Assembly (NCBI GenBank): GCA_029960045.1
Contig: JASCOV010000012.1
Coordinates: 1-64,000 of the forward strand
DNA length: 64,000 nucleotides
Reading direction: 5' to 3'
Origin: Flavobacteriaceae bacterium PS02293
GTDB lineage: Bacteria; Bacteroidota; Bacteroidia; Flavobacteriales; Weeksellaceae
Shown here one piece after another: positions 1-8,017 of this stretch. Numbering within the stretch: the first letter of the stretch is position 1; every line of letters begins with the position of its first letter. The notes beneath the pieces were generated by a model, which ran no database searches, was not told the origin of the DNA, and worked only from the letters and a program-made list of their open reading frames with translations. The position numbers were made by a program, and so were the translations under genes.

Positions 1-30
1 TTTTTATCTCAAATATAACCCAGATAACAG

Positions 31-120
31 GTGGTCATTTTGAACCGGAAAGTGGTGGTCACTTTGCTCCGAAATCAGTGGTCAATTTACTCCGAAATTA
101 GGTGGTCAATTTGACCGTCT
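31..120. mobile_element. IS21-type terminal repeat array (IS end remnant)
   Basis: Four tandem copies of a 23-24 bp unit start at 31, 55, 78 and 102. Each begins GTGGTCA, and the middle two continue into CTCCGAAAT. Multiple short repeats at the termini are a hallmark of IS21-family elements, and the GTGGTCAATTTG-type unit resembles ends I recall from Bacteroidota IS21 elements. No istA or istB is in the window, so this is either the right end of an element extending off the left edge or a solo remnant. The family name rests on memory of the repeat; the repeat itself is plain in the sequence. Confidence 0.6.
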
Positions 121-233
121 TTTCCAACAATACCAATGGGATGATGAAAATAACCGATAACAGTTGTTTGGTTGTTGTTAAAGATTCCAAATGGTATCTG
201 AAAAATCCAATAACAAAAACAAATAATCATTAA
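120..233 (+). pseudogene. C-terminal fragment of a disrupted gene
   Basis: An open frame without its own start runs out of the repeat array and ends at the TAA at 231-233. It encodes about 37 residues containing NGMMKITDNSCLVVVKDSKW and ending ITKTNNH. The composition is protein-like, and the frame continues into the IS-end repeats upstream. This suggests that the 5' part of the gene was displaced by the insertion. No family is recognised. It sits 17 bases before the BspA-like gene and may once have headed the same transcript. Confidence 0.4.
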
Positions 234-250
234 CTCAAATAATTAAAATC

Positions 251-1789
251 ATGAAAAAAAACAAAACCCATTTAACCAAAAAAAAATTTAATTTTTTCTT
301 AGAAACATCCAGAGTTGGACTGTTTCTATCTATTATTTTATTGTATTCATTTACCTCTTTATCGGGACAAAGACCTTTTGTCACAGTTTGGAATACTAAT
401 ATCAATAATGACAACTCCAAACACATTCGATTCATAACAGAAGGATCATTCCTGTATTCTTATGTAAACGTCAATGACTCTTCAATTTCAAGTGTAGGTC
501 AAAGTACTGGTGGTGATGTCATAATTGATTTTCCTCAAACTGGTAATTACAGACTCAGTATTGTTCCATCTTCTCAATTTAGGTTTAATTCAAAAGTTAC
601 GGTTTATGACGATCCTGAAGCAAAGAAACTGATTTCCGTTTCACAGTGGGGAGACATCAACTGGAAACCGAATCTGAGTCAGATGTTTTGGTATTGTACA
701 AATTTAAACATTGATGCCACGGATATTCCGGATTTTCAGAATGTCACCAACATGTATTCAATGTTTGCCGAATGTTCTAAACTTAAAACAGTAAGCGGTA
801 TCAATAATTGGAATGTCGGAAACGTAACCAATATGTCCTATATGTTCTTTAAGAACTCTCTGTTTAATCAATCCTTTTCTAATTGGAATGTCAGTAATGT
901 GACCAATATGGAAGCTATGTTCTCCTTTGCATCAACATTCAATCAACCGATCGGTTCTTGGAATGTAAGTAAGGTAACCAACATGAGAGGGATGTTTCGG
1001 GATACATCTTCTTTTAATCAACCTTTAGAAAATTGGAATGTTGAAAATGTTGTTGATATGTACGTCATGTTTTACAATGCACAATCATTCAATCAATCTC
1101 TTCAAAACTGGAATGTTAGTAAAGTAACCAATATGGGAGGAATGTTTGTTAACTCTAAAAAATTCAACCAACCTGTTGGAAGTTGGAATGTGAGTAATGT
1201 GACTACAATGGAACATATGTTCTCAGGTGCAACAGCCTTTAATCAGGATCTTGGGAACTGGAATTTAAAAAGTATAAATCTTATCAGTAATTCTGATGGT
1301 TTTAATTCCCTTCATAACTTTTTTGATTCTTCGGGAATGGACTGTCAGAACTATATGAAAACTCTGAAAGGATGGTCGGAAAACGTAAACACACCAAATA
1401 ACCTCAATTTTGGAGTTGGCGGTGTAAGATATGGTTTAGATGGTAAAACGTACCGAGATTTACTCATAAACTCAAAAGGATGGAACATTGTCGGTGATTT
1501 GTACTCCACAATTTGTAATTCTTCTCTTGCGATTACGGATATTTCTAAAGATGTTATTCAAATTTATCCAAATCCTTTCACAGATAAATTTACTATTAAT
1601 TTCAAAAATATAAATTCGAAAAATGTCACTGTTAAAATTTATAATTCGACAGGAATTCTTGTTTCTGATCGAAAATATATTTCTTCTAAGGCAATTGAAG
1701 TGATAGGGAATCATTTACCTGTTGGTACTTATAACGTAACTATCTCTTTTGACAAAACTTTCAAGTCATTTAAATTGATCAGACAATAA
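251..1789 (+). CDS. BspA-like (DUF285) repeat surface protein with T9SS sorting domain
   Basis: A 512-residue secreted protein. The charged N-terminus is followed by a hydrophobic stretch at residues 22-38 with likely cleavage after SGQ near 40. Residues about 135-385 hold the DUF285/BspA-type repeat: units near 26 residues long carrying NWNVSNVTNM and MF, seen about eight times. This fold is known in surface adhesion proteins. The last 75 or so residues look like a type A T9SS sorting domain (IYPNPFTDKF and a final basic-hydrophobic strand), so the mature protein should be exported by the type IX system and anchored or released. It lies between an IS end and an orphan gene on the presumed mobile island, so it is probably accessory. 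The partner is unknown. Confidence 0.85.
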   Translation: MKKNKTHLTKKKFNFFLETSRVGLFLSIILLYSFTSLSGQRPFVTVWNTNINNDNSKHIRFITEGSFLYSYVNVNDSSISSVGQSTGGDVIIDFPQTGNYRLSIVPSSQFRFNSKVTVYDDPEAKKLISVSQWGDINWKPNLSQMFWYCTNLNIDATDIPDFQNVTNMYSMFAECSKLKTVSGINNWNVGNVTNMSYMFFKNSLFNQSFSNWNVSNVTNMEAMFSFASTFNQPIGSWNVSKVTNMRGMFRDTSSFNQPLENWNVENVVDMYVMFYNAQSFNQSLQNWNVSKVTNMGGMFVNSKKFNQPVGSWNVSNVTTMEHMFSGATAFNQDLGNWNLKSINLISNSDGFNSLHNFFDSSGMDCQNYMKTLKGWSENVNTPNNLNFGVGGVRYGLDGKTYRDLLINSKGWNIVGDLYSTICNSSLAITDISKDVIQIYPNPFTDKFTINFKNINSKNVTVKIYNSTGILVSDRKYISSKAIEVIGNHLPVGTYNVTISFDKTFKSFKLIRQ

Positions 1790-1822
1790 ACGATAAACAA
1801 TTAAATTTTACGCTGAAAAATC

Positions 1823-2641
1823 ATGGATTACTTCGATTATTTATCTAAAATTAATTTTTCAATAATCAACTTTAGAGATTTACTAATTATTTTGATAGCA
1901 GGTGTCGTTATTATGAAAGTATTAGATACCATTGGATCTTATATTATAACTGAAAAAGAAGATAGACACAACTTTGAATTTTCAGTTTTCGGTGGTTTCT
2001 TTACCTATCTGTTTTTATCATGTCTTATTGTTACTTTTTTGGATTATAATTTCAACTATCACTCAAAATTTAGATTATCAGATTTTAAACCATATGGAGA
2101 CGAAGTTTTACAAATAAATGAAAAAAGTCTGAACCAATCAGTTGCCATTGTAGAACAAGAAAAGGTAGCAAACCCATCTGATCCAGACTATTTCAGTTGG
2201 AACGATATTCAGATCTCAGACGATATAGATCAGGAAGTAAACAAGTCTGAGATCATACAAAGTCTAGGACTCACAAGTGACGAACTTACTAAACTGAAAA
2301 AAATATTAAGCGACCCTAATCCCGACCCTCAAAGTGCGGTTGGTCACAATTGTGGACAATCCACGAAAAAATGCAGGTGGTGTGGAAAGGAAATGAGTGC
2401 CAATATATTGATAACAACACAGAATAATCTTAATAATCTGACAAGTCCTTATGCCTTTTCAATGTGGGGAAGCTTACAGATCGGATATGGTATTAAGCCT
2501 GATATAAACAATTATTTACACGAGGTCAAAACTGCCATAATTTCAGGTATTAATAGTTATGACGCTATAAAATATACTTGTTCTGCAAACTTGGAAGATT
2601 TTTGTTCTGAAAAATGTAAATATGAATATTCTCGTAATTAA
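1823..2641 (+). CDS. hypothetical membrane protein with C-terminal zinc-ribbon-like cysteines
   Basis: A 272-residue protein of no family I recognise. Two hydrophobic segments are visible near residues 20-42 and 55-72, so the N-terminus is likely embedded in the inner membrane. A long acidic linker follows. The C-terminal part has two cysteine groups: CGQSTKKCRWCGKEM, and YTCSANLEDFCSEKCKYEY at the very end. CxxC and CxxxC spacing of this kind commonly binds zinc. It starts 33 bases after the BspA-like gene, on the same strand, and ends about 130 bases before the tRNA scar, so it is the last gene of the presumed island. Function unknown. Confidence 0.6.
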   Translation: MDYFDYLSKINFSIINFRDLLIILIAGVVIMKVLDTIGSYIITEKEDRHNFEFSVFGGFFTYLFLSCLIVTFLDYNFNYHSKFRLSDFKPYGDEVLQINEKSLNQSVAIVEQEKVANPSDPDYFSWNDIQISDDIDQEVNKSEIIQSLGLTSDELTKLKKILSDPNPDPQSAVGHNCGQSTKKCRWCGKEMSANILITTQNNLNNLTSPYAFSMWGSLQIGYGIKPDINNYLHEVKTAIISGINSYDAIKYTCSANLEDFCSEKCKYEYSRN

Positions 2642-2771
2642 ATATTAGTTGCAAGATTTGTTGCAAGGTTTTATTAATAACACATCAAAAATCTAACGAA
2701 ATGTTCAAAGATATAGTAGTAGCTAAATCTGTTAATTTTTTGATAATCAATTGTATTATGGTTTTTTAATC

Positions 2772-2820
2772 TTTGACTCATAATCAGGTTGTCCTTGGTT
2801 CGAGCCCAGGTGGGACCACA
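2772..2820 (+). other. 3' half of tRNA-Ile(CAU)-like gene; probable attachment-site scar
   Basis: The segment folds as the 3' half of a tRNA. It has an anticodon stem at 2772-2776/2784-2788 around loop CTCATAA (anticodon CAT), a variable loop at 2789-2793, a T stem at 2794-2798/2806-2810 around TTCGAGC, an acceptor 3' strand TGGGACC at 2811-2817, and A at 2818. The CTCATAA loop matches E. coli tRNA-Ile2 (k2C34). No 5' half (D arm or GGTCCCA strand) exists upstream. A half-tRNA followed by a terminator is what remains at one end of an element integrated into a tRNA 3' end. The intact tRNA would then lie left of the window. Confidence 0.7.
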
Positions 2821-2827
2821 CAATTAC

Positions 2828-2852
2828 AAAGTCGCCATTTGGCGACTTTTTT
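2828..2852 (+). terminator. Rho-independent terminator after the tRNA fragment
   Basis: Perfect stem AAAGTCGCC (2828-2836) / GGCGACTTT (2841-2849) with loop ATTT and a T run. It sits eight bases after the tRNA 3' end, as expected for the terminator of the original tRNA gene. Confidence 0.85.
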
Positions 2853-3141
2853 CGTTTATAAATAAAGGAATTTGGTAGTTATCTTTCTAAAAATGGTTAG
2901 CAATCCATGCCATTTTTCTTTTTCCAAAGATGAAAAAATACTGCTAGGTTGTCTTTTGATTTTTGCTTCCCAAAAGTGATTATCACCTTCATATTTGGAA
3001 GATAAGCTTTAAGCCATTTCATTGACGAAAATTCGACGAAGTGTAACAATGACAAATAAAATGCAAAAACTGAATTATTATAAATTAAGAACATTCATAA
3101 AAATTGAATTTAGAAAAGAAGAATCATAAAATGTTTTGAGC
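2853..3141. other. intergenic stretch without convincing gene
   Basis: About 290 bases between the tRNA terminator and the end of the carotenoid operon. A 65-codon minus-strand frame (2897-3094) is open but has no recognisable domain and no clear signals, so it is not annotated as a gene. No repeat or RNA structure was recognised. Confidence 0.4.
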
Positions 3142-3151
3142 TTATTCTTCT
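3117..3151 (-). terminator. weak terminator-like hairpin at end of carotenoid operon
   Basis: Inverted repeat AGAAGAAT (3117-3124) / ATTCTTCT (3144-3151) overlaps the cyclase stop codon. On the minus strand a short T-rich run follows. The stem is only AT-rich and eight base pairs long, so this is a weak call. Confidence 0.35.
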
Positions 3152-3831
3152 GATTTCTTAAATATTTTAAAAAAATATATATTCCAAAGAATCATTTCAT
3201 AACCGTAAAAAACATCTTCGATTGGAATGGTAAGAATTCTGAAACCAATGAAATTTGATGGATTATAATTGACAATAGGAGAGTCTAGTCCAGTTCCTGT
3301 AAGAATTCCGTTTACGGCTAAGAATCCGGGCATTAATATCAAATAGATAAATGAAGCTTTTCCAATCCAACGAATTTTCAGAACGAAATATAATATTAAC
3401 AAAGTGATTACAGTTGTAGAAAACGTAACTAATGTATAAATTTTTCCACGAAAATAGATGGCTATTCCTAAATATAAAAGGATAGAAATAATTACGAAAA
3501 TCCTTTCTGGCAAAGGCTGCCAATCCAGTTTTAAAAATTTGTCCAAACAGAAATACGTGAAAACACAAGAAAATGGAATACAAATGAAAAACAATATTTC
3601 TTCTATTGGTAATTCCGAAATTTTTAAGCCAATAAGATATCGATAATTAAACCACCAAACACCATTTTTTGTAAACCAAATATCCCATAAAATGAATACA
3701 AATCCTACTAATAATGAAGACTTTATGAAAGCAAGAAAATGCCTTTTGAAATTAATCTTCGGATGAAAAGAAAAAATGAAACATATAATGACAGTAAAGA
3801 AATTAATCAACAGATAAGTATATTGGATCAT
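3142..3831 (-). CDS. crtY: lycopene beta-cyclase, heterodimer/CrtYcd-type membrane protein
   Basis: A 229-residue polytopic membrane protein with about seven hydrophobic helices. It contains two copies of the cyclase signature with acidic pairs: LPIEEILFFICIPFSC near residue 75 and TIPIEDVFYGYEMILWN near the C-terminus. This is the CrtYc-CrtYd fusion architecture of the fungal/actinobacterial/Bacteroidota cyclase family, distinct from plant-type CrtY. It should cyclise both ends of lycopene to beta-carotene. The start codon overlaps the crtZ stop by one base (TGATG), implying translational coupling, and it is the last gene of the operon. The operon context makes the function firm; end-group specificity is inferred. 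Confidence 0.88.
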   Translation of the reverse strand: MIQYTYLLINFFTVIICFIFSFHPKINFKRHFLAFIKSSLLVGFVFILWDIWFTKNGVWWFNYRYLIGLKISELPIEEILFFICIPFSCVFTYFCLDKFLKLDWQPLPERIFVIISILLYLGIAIYFRGKIYTLVTFSTTVITLLILYFVLKIRWIGKASFIYLILMPGFLAVNGILTGTGLDSPIVNYNPSNFIGFRILTIPIEDVFYGYEMILWNIYFFKIFKKSEE

Positions 3832-4289
3832 CAGACTTTATCTTTATTGAAGTACATTTTGAAATATTTTACAGGAACCCACAAGAATCCAAAACATTCG
3901 CCATCTTCTTTGTTAATGTGTTTGTGATGCTGTTTGTGAGCACGTCTAATTGCTAATAGATAAGGATTTTTCGTGTCTTTTAAAAACTTCACTCTTTGAT
4001 GAATGAAGATATCGTGGACAAAAAAATAAGATATTCCGTAAAGTGTGATTCCAATGCCGATGTAAAATAAAACATTAAAATTGTTCATTGTTCCGACATA
4101 CATCAACACAATTGCAGGAATAGCAAAAATAACGAAGAAATAATCATTTTTTTCTAAAGGCGGATCGCTGCTGTGATCGTGATGATCTCTATGTAACGAC
4201 CATAGGAAACCATGCATCACATATTTGTGAACCAGCCAGGTAAATCCTTCCATCAGCAAAAATGTAATTAATATAATGAGGAAGCCCAT
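3831..4289 (-). CDS. crtZ: beta-carotene hydroxylase (fatty-acid-hydroxylase superfamily)
   Basis: A 152-residue integral membrane di-iron hydroxylase. The expected histidine clusters are visible: HKYVMH near residue 21, HRDHHDH near 34, HDIFIH near 92 and HKQHHKH near 118. Together these ligate two irons. CrtZ adds hydroxyls at C3 and C3' of beta-carotene to give zeaxanthin. The length is typical. Its start lies inside the end of the upstream SRPBCC gene (22-base overlap), and its stop overlaps the start of the cyclase gene, so it is translated as part of a tightly packed operon. No ketolase gene is adjacent, so zeaxanthin is the most likely product of this cluster. Confidence 0.93.
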   Translation of the reverse strand: MGFLIILITFLLMEGFTWLVHKYVMHGFLWSLHRDHHDHSSDPPLEKNDYFFVIFAIPAIVLMYVGTMNNFNVLFYIGIGITLYGISYFFVHDIFIHQRVKFLKDTKNPYLLAIRRAHKQHHKHINKEDGECFGFLWVPVKYFKMYFNKDKV

Positions 4290-4759
4290 AATTCCTTTTT
4301 ATTCTTATTGAATAGAACTTTCAATACTTCTTTACGGTAATCAAAAATAGATTCTATTTTCTTTTTTACGAAGAGTTTGTGTGCAATCTCTCCCAAAAAT
4401 CCTAAAGGAAGTTCATAATCTACAACATCTTTCATCAGAACACCTTCATCATTTTCTATAAACTCGTGATAATGATGCCAGATTTTATAAGGGCCTTTAT
4501 TCTGAAAATCAATAAAATTCTTTAAATTTTCTACTTGTACAATTTCCGTTTGCCAATTTAGTTTTATATCGAATAATGGAGATACGTGATAGTCTATTGT
4601 CATTCCTTCATATATATCATCATTTTGTAATTTTGTAAGCACAACAAACTTCATTTCAGGAGGCGTAATTACAGACAAATTATTTGCAGAAGAAAAAAAT
4701 CTCCAAGCTGTTTCTAAGTCACAATTTAGTTGTTGTTGCCTCATTAATCTATGCACCAT
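4268..4759 (-). CDS. SRPBCC (START/CoxG-like) family protein of the carotenoid operon
   Basis: A 163-residue protein with the helix-grip SRPBCC pattern: an N-terminal WRFFSSANNLSVITPPEM segment, alternating strands, and a long C-terminal helix with DYRKEVLK. Members bind hydrophobic ligands. In Flavobacteriia, homologues are often found between crtB and crtZ, but their role there is unproven; carrier or chaperone function for carotenoid intermediates is inference. Met1 was kept as start, although Met6 (MRQQQ) is also possible. It overlaps crtZ by 22 bases and is 51 bases from crtB. Confidence 0.8.
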   Translation of the reverse strand: MVHRLMRQQQLNCDLETAWRFFSSANNLSVITPPEMKFVVLTKLQNDDIYEGMTIDYHVSPLFDIKLNWQTEIVQVENLKNFIDFQNKGPYKIWHHYHEFIENDEGVLMKDVVDYELPLGFLGEIAHKLFVKKKIESIFDYRKEVLKVLFNKNKKELWASSLY

Positions 4760-4810
4760 TTTTATTTCTTTTATTCTTATTAATTTAAATTCTTTGTGTT
4801 ATAGAAATAT

Positions 4811-5647
4811 CTAAAGTGATAATATTTTATACTCCACATAACAACCCATCATCAGGGATATTTTTTTACTATTTGAGATTCGGATTCTCTGGTTAATCAT
4901 TTGACTTGCAGATGTTTTTTTTATTTTTTTAAATAGAGAAAGATAATATCGGAATGCAAGATAAACGCCAAACCGTGAGGACCTTGGCAATTTTTTGATA
5001 CCTTCCAAAGCTTCCCGGAACTCAAATGTTATTTCTTTCTCAATTTCAGATTTTACTTTGTTATCAAATGCCGTAATATCTACATTTGGAAAATAAGTTC
5101 TTCCCAAAATATCGTAATCATCTTTCATGTCCCGCAGAAAATTGACTTTTTGGAATGCAGATCCCAGCATCATTGCAAAAGGTTTTAACCTTTCGAATTC
5201 ATCTTTTTTTCCATCGACGAAGATTTGAAGGCACATTAAACCAACCACTTCTGCAGATCCAAGAATGTAATCTTTGTAAAGTTGAGAATTATAATCAATC
5301 TTGTGAAGATCCATCTCCATACTTTTTAAAAACTGTTTAATCAATTCGTGATCGATTTGATATTTACTGACTGTTTCCTGAAAAGACTGTAAAATTGGAT
5401 TCAAAGAAATCTTCTCTTCCAATGCCAAAAAAGTTTCATCCCGAAATCTTGACAACAGTTTTTCTTTATCAAAACCGTGAAAACTATCCACTATTTCGTC
5501 TGCCAATCTTACATAGCCGTAAATTGCATAAATGGGATTCCGAATCTTGGAAGATAATGCCAAAATGCCCAGTGAAAAACTAGTGCTGTATTGCTTTGTG
5601 GTCTCTTTGCTTATTTTGTAAGAAAGATCATCAAATAACTTTTTCAT
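4811..5647 (-). CDS. crtB: phytoene synthase
   Basis: A 278-residue trans-isoprenyl diphosphate synthase of the squalene/phytoene synthase family. Both aspartate-rich motifs are present: YVRLADEIVDSF near residue 45 and KVNFLRDMKDDYDILGR near 168, the latter in the usual family context followed by YFP. It condenses two geranylgeranyl diphosphates head-to-head to phytoene, the first committed carotenoid step. The length is normal. Its start lies 17 bases inside the end of crtI, consistent with translational coupling. No GGPP synthase is in the window, so the substrate must be made elsewhere. Confidence 0.95.
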   Translation of the reverse strand: MKKLFDDLSYKISKETTKQYSTSFSLGILALSSKIRNPIYAIYGYVRLADEIVDSFHGFDKEKLLSRFRDETFLALEEKISLNPILQSFQETVSKYQIDHELIKQFLKSMEMDLHKIDYNSQLYKDYILGSAEVVGLMCLQIFVDGKKDEFERLKPFAMMLGSAFQKVNFLRDMKDDYDILGRTYFPNVDITAFDNKVKSEIEKEITFEFREALEGIKKLPRSSRFGVYLAFRYYLSLFKKIKKTSASQMINQRIRISNSKKISLMMGCYVEYKILSL

Positions 5648-7127
5648 AGGCAGATTTTATTTGTTTATCGGCTTCAATTGCCGCTATTTTTCCTGATATA
5701 ATAGATGGAGGAACGCCAGGTCCAGGAACCGTCAATTGTCCTGTATAGAAAAGATTCTTCACTTTTTTGTTTCTGAGAGATGGTTTCAAGACTGCAGTCT
5801 GCGATAATGTGTTTGCCAATCCATAAGCATTTCCGTCATAAGCATTATAGTCTTGTTTAAAATCATCAATACAGTAACTTCTTTTATATTCGATTTTTGA
5901 TATCAGGTTGGATGTTTGGGTGTGTTTTTCCAATCTTGCAATCATCTCCAGAAAGTATTTTTCTCTTTCTTCTTCAGAATCTGCAATTCCTGTTGCGATT
6001 GGCATTAATAAAAATACATTTTCACAATTTTCCGGTGCTATATTTTCGTCAGTTTTCGACGGACAACAAACATAGAATAGTGGTTTTGACGGCCATTTTT
6101 TATCCTCATAAATCTCTGTAGTATGAAGATCCAAATCATTTTCGAAGAACAAAGTATGATGTTTAAGATTTGGAATTTTCTCTTTTATTCCTAAGTAAAA
6201 TATCAAACAGGAAGGTGCAAAAGTTTTCTTTTTCCAATAATCATCATTATAATTTCTGTATTCTTTCGGAAGCAATTTGCTTTCCGTATGTTCATAATCT
6301 GATGAAGCTATGATGGAGTCAAATTGAATTTTTTCACCGTTTACAATCAGTGCATTTGCTTTTTTATCATTAATGATAATTTGTTCAACATTTGAATTAA
6401 GATGAAATGTAACACCTTGCACAACAGCAATTTCCTGCATTGATTCTATAATCTTGATGAAACCTCCAATTGGATACCAAGTTCCTAATTTGTAACCGCC
6501 ATAATTCATCAAACTATAAAGAGCAGGAATATCTTTTGGTGCTGCGCCAAGAAAAATAACTGGAAATTCCATCAAAGTAATCAGCTTTGGATGCGAAAAA
6601 TACTTTCGAACAAACTTGCTAAAATCTGTTAATAAATCAAGACTGAAAGTACTTTTCAATATTTTAACTGAAACAAATTCTAGCCAAGAATTACAAGGTT
6701 TTGTGACATAATCCTTCATTCCGACTTCATACTTGAATTTCGCATCTTTCATAAACTCTTCCAGCTTTTTTCCAGCACCATTTTCAGTTTCTTCAAAGAG
6801 AATTTTCATTGCCTCAAAATCCTTAGGAATTGCCATTAATCCATCAGAAAAAACCATTTCAAACTGTGGATCAAGTGGAACTAATTGGTAAAAATCGGAA
6901 GCTTTCTTTCCGAAATCATTAAAGAAGTCTTCAATAATATCAGGCATCCAATACCAGCTTGGACCCATATCGAAAATGTAGCCATTTTCCGTTTGGAAAC
7001 TTCTTGCACGACCGCCAATGCTGGAATTTTTCTCAAAAACATGAACTTCGTGTCCAAGCTTTGCGGAGTAAGCTGCGGCAGATAATCCTGAGAATCCGGA
7101 ACCTATGATGGCAATTTTCTTCTTCAT
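5631..7127 (-). CDS. crtI: phytoene desaturase
   Basis: A 498-residue FAD-dependent desaturase. The N-terminus carries the Rossmann signature AIIGSGFSGLSAAAY followed by a VFEKN strand and GGRARSF. The C-terminus has the CrtI signature with LFYTGQLTVPGPGVPPSI. It introduces four double bonds into phytoene to give lycopene, working at the inner membrane. Length and ends match the family. It follows marR by three bases and overlaps crtB by 17 bases. A close relative, CrtN, acts on C30 substrates, but the neighbouring crtB, crtZ and lycopene cyclase favour the C40 pathway. Confidence 0.95.
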   Translation of the reverse strand: MKKKIAIIGSGFSGLSAAAYSAKLGHEVHVFEKNSSIGGRARSFQTENGYIFDMGPSWYWMPDIIEDFFNDFGKKASDFYQLVPLDPQFEMVFSDGLMAIPKDFEAMKILFEETENGAGKKLEEFMKDAKFKYEVGMKDYVTKPCNSWLEFVSVKILKSTFSLDLLTDFSKFVRKYFSHPKLITLMEFPVIFLGAAPKDIPALYSLMNYGGYKLGTWYPIGGFIKIIESMQEIAVVQGVTFHLNSNVEQIIINDKKANALIVNGEKIQFDSIIASSDYEHTESKLLPKEYRNYNDDYWKKKTFAPSCLIFYLGIKEKIPNLKHHTLFFENDLDLHTTEIYEDKKWPSKPLFYVCCPSKTDENIAPENCENVFLLMPIATGIADSEEEREKYFLEMIARLEKHTQTSNLISKIEYKRSYCIDDFKQDYNAYDGNAYGLANTLSQTAVLKPSLRNKKVKNLFYTGQLTVPGPGVPPSIISGKIAAIEADKQIKSAYEKVI

Positions 7128-7130
7128 ATT

Positions 7131-7805
7131 TTAATTTTCTCCGAAAGAATATTCTTTGCAAACGGTATCTATAAGGTTTTGGCTATCAATATTTCGAGAG
7201 AATATTGGTAAATGGAATTTATCCAGTTTATCAAGAATTCTGATGAGTTCCATTTTTTCGGAATGGTTAAGATTTCCGGTTACGATAGTGGTTGCATTTC
7301 GGATTTTTTCCATTTGATTTTCCAAAGTTGATATTCCCTTATCTGTAATTTTTAAAACTTTGGATCTTTTGTCAGCTTCAGAATTAGTTTGTTCTACCCA
7401 TCCTTGCTTTATTAATCTATTGATGATGAGAATTCCGGAAGATTTATCTTGAATATTTTTTTTGATGAGTTCCATTTTGGTCATCATTCCAAAAGCTTTC
7501 AAATTAATGAGATAGATGAATTCTTCCTGCGTATGAAAATCCGAATCTGCAATTGCTGATCGGGAATACATTTTTGCATATCGGTTAAGATGAACCAGTT
7601 GAGTGCTGATAACGCTTTCCGGAGATCTTCCGTTTTCCTTACCTTCCCACACTGGTTCATCATTAACTGATCTTATTCTGTTGACTTCACTCTCATAGAT
7701 CCAGTGTTTGAATCCATCGAGATCATCAGAATAATTATCTCCTGTGTTTTCAGAATCAAATTTTTCCAGCAGTTGAATGACATCTTTAATTATACCAAAG
7801 TTCAT
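7131..7805 (-). CDS. MarR-family regulator heading the carotenoid operon
   Basis: A 224-residue protein with a winged helix in the second half: helices, then ILIINRLIKQGWVEQ, a basic wing (NSEADKRSKVLKITDKG) and a dimerisation tail. The N-terminal 85 or so residues are longer than in typical MarR proteins (about 140-150 residues) and have no recognised domain. It is the first gene of the operon, three bases before crtI, so it most likely controls the pathway and itself. A palindrome just upstream (7818-7835) is a candidate operator. The effector is unknown. Confidence 0.85.
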   Translation of the reverse strand: MNFGIIKDVIQLLEKFDSENTGDNYSDDLDGFKHWIYESEVNRIRSVNDEPVWEGKENGRSPESVISTQLVHLNRYAKMYSRSAIADSDFHTQEEFIYLINLKAFGMMTKMELIKKNIQDKSSGILIINRLIKQGWVEQTNSEADKRSKVLKITDKGISTLENQMEKIRNATTIVTGNLNHSEKMELIRILDKLDKFHLPIFSRNIDSQNLIDTVCKEYSFGEN

Positions 7806-7817
7806 TTTGTGTTATTT

Positions 7818-7835
7818 TAGTATGTAAATGTACTA
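7818..7835. promoter_or_regulatory. candidate MarR operator
   Basis: Inverted repeat TAGTA-N8-TACTA lies 13 bases upstream of the marR start, in the position and size expected for an autoregulatory MarR site. A second, weaker TATAC...GTATG pair follows at about 7842-7863. The functional assignment is inference. Confidence 0.45.
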
Positions 7836-8017
7836 ATTATTATACCAAAAGTTTATTTGTATGCTAAATAATTTGGATTTTAAACAAATGTTTTAAATTT
7901 TCTTAATTACAACGCTTATTATGTTAATGAACTCTTAAAAACTTTAAAGTATCTAAATTTTCAACGTTTATGGAATCGTACTTGCGGGTAAATAAGTAAC
8001 ATTAAAACAAAAAAGTT

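Noticed and set aside
2772..2820. A complete functional tRNA gene
   Set aside because: No D arm or 5' acceptor strand precedes the anticodon stem, so only a 3' half is present.
2897..3094. 65-codon minus-strand frame between the tRNA scar and the carotenoid operon
   Set aside because: Short, unrecognised and without clear initiation signals; could be a decayed fragment but cannot be supported as a gene.
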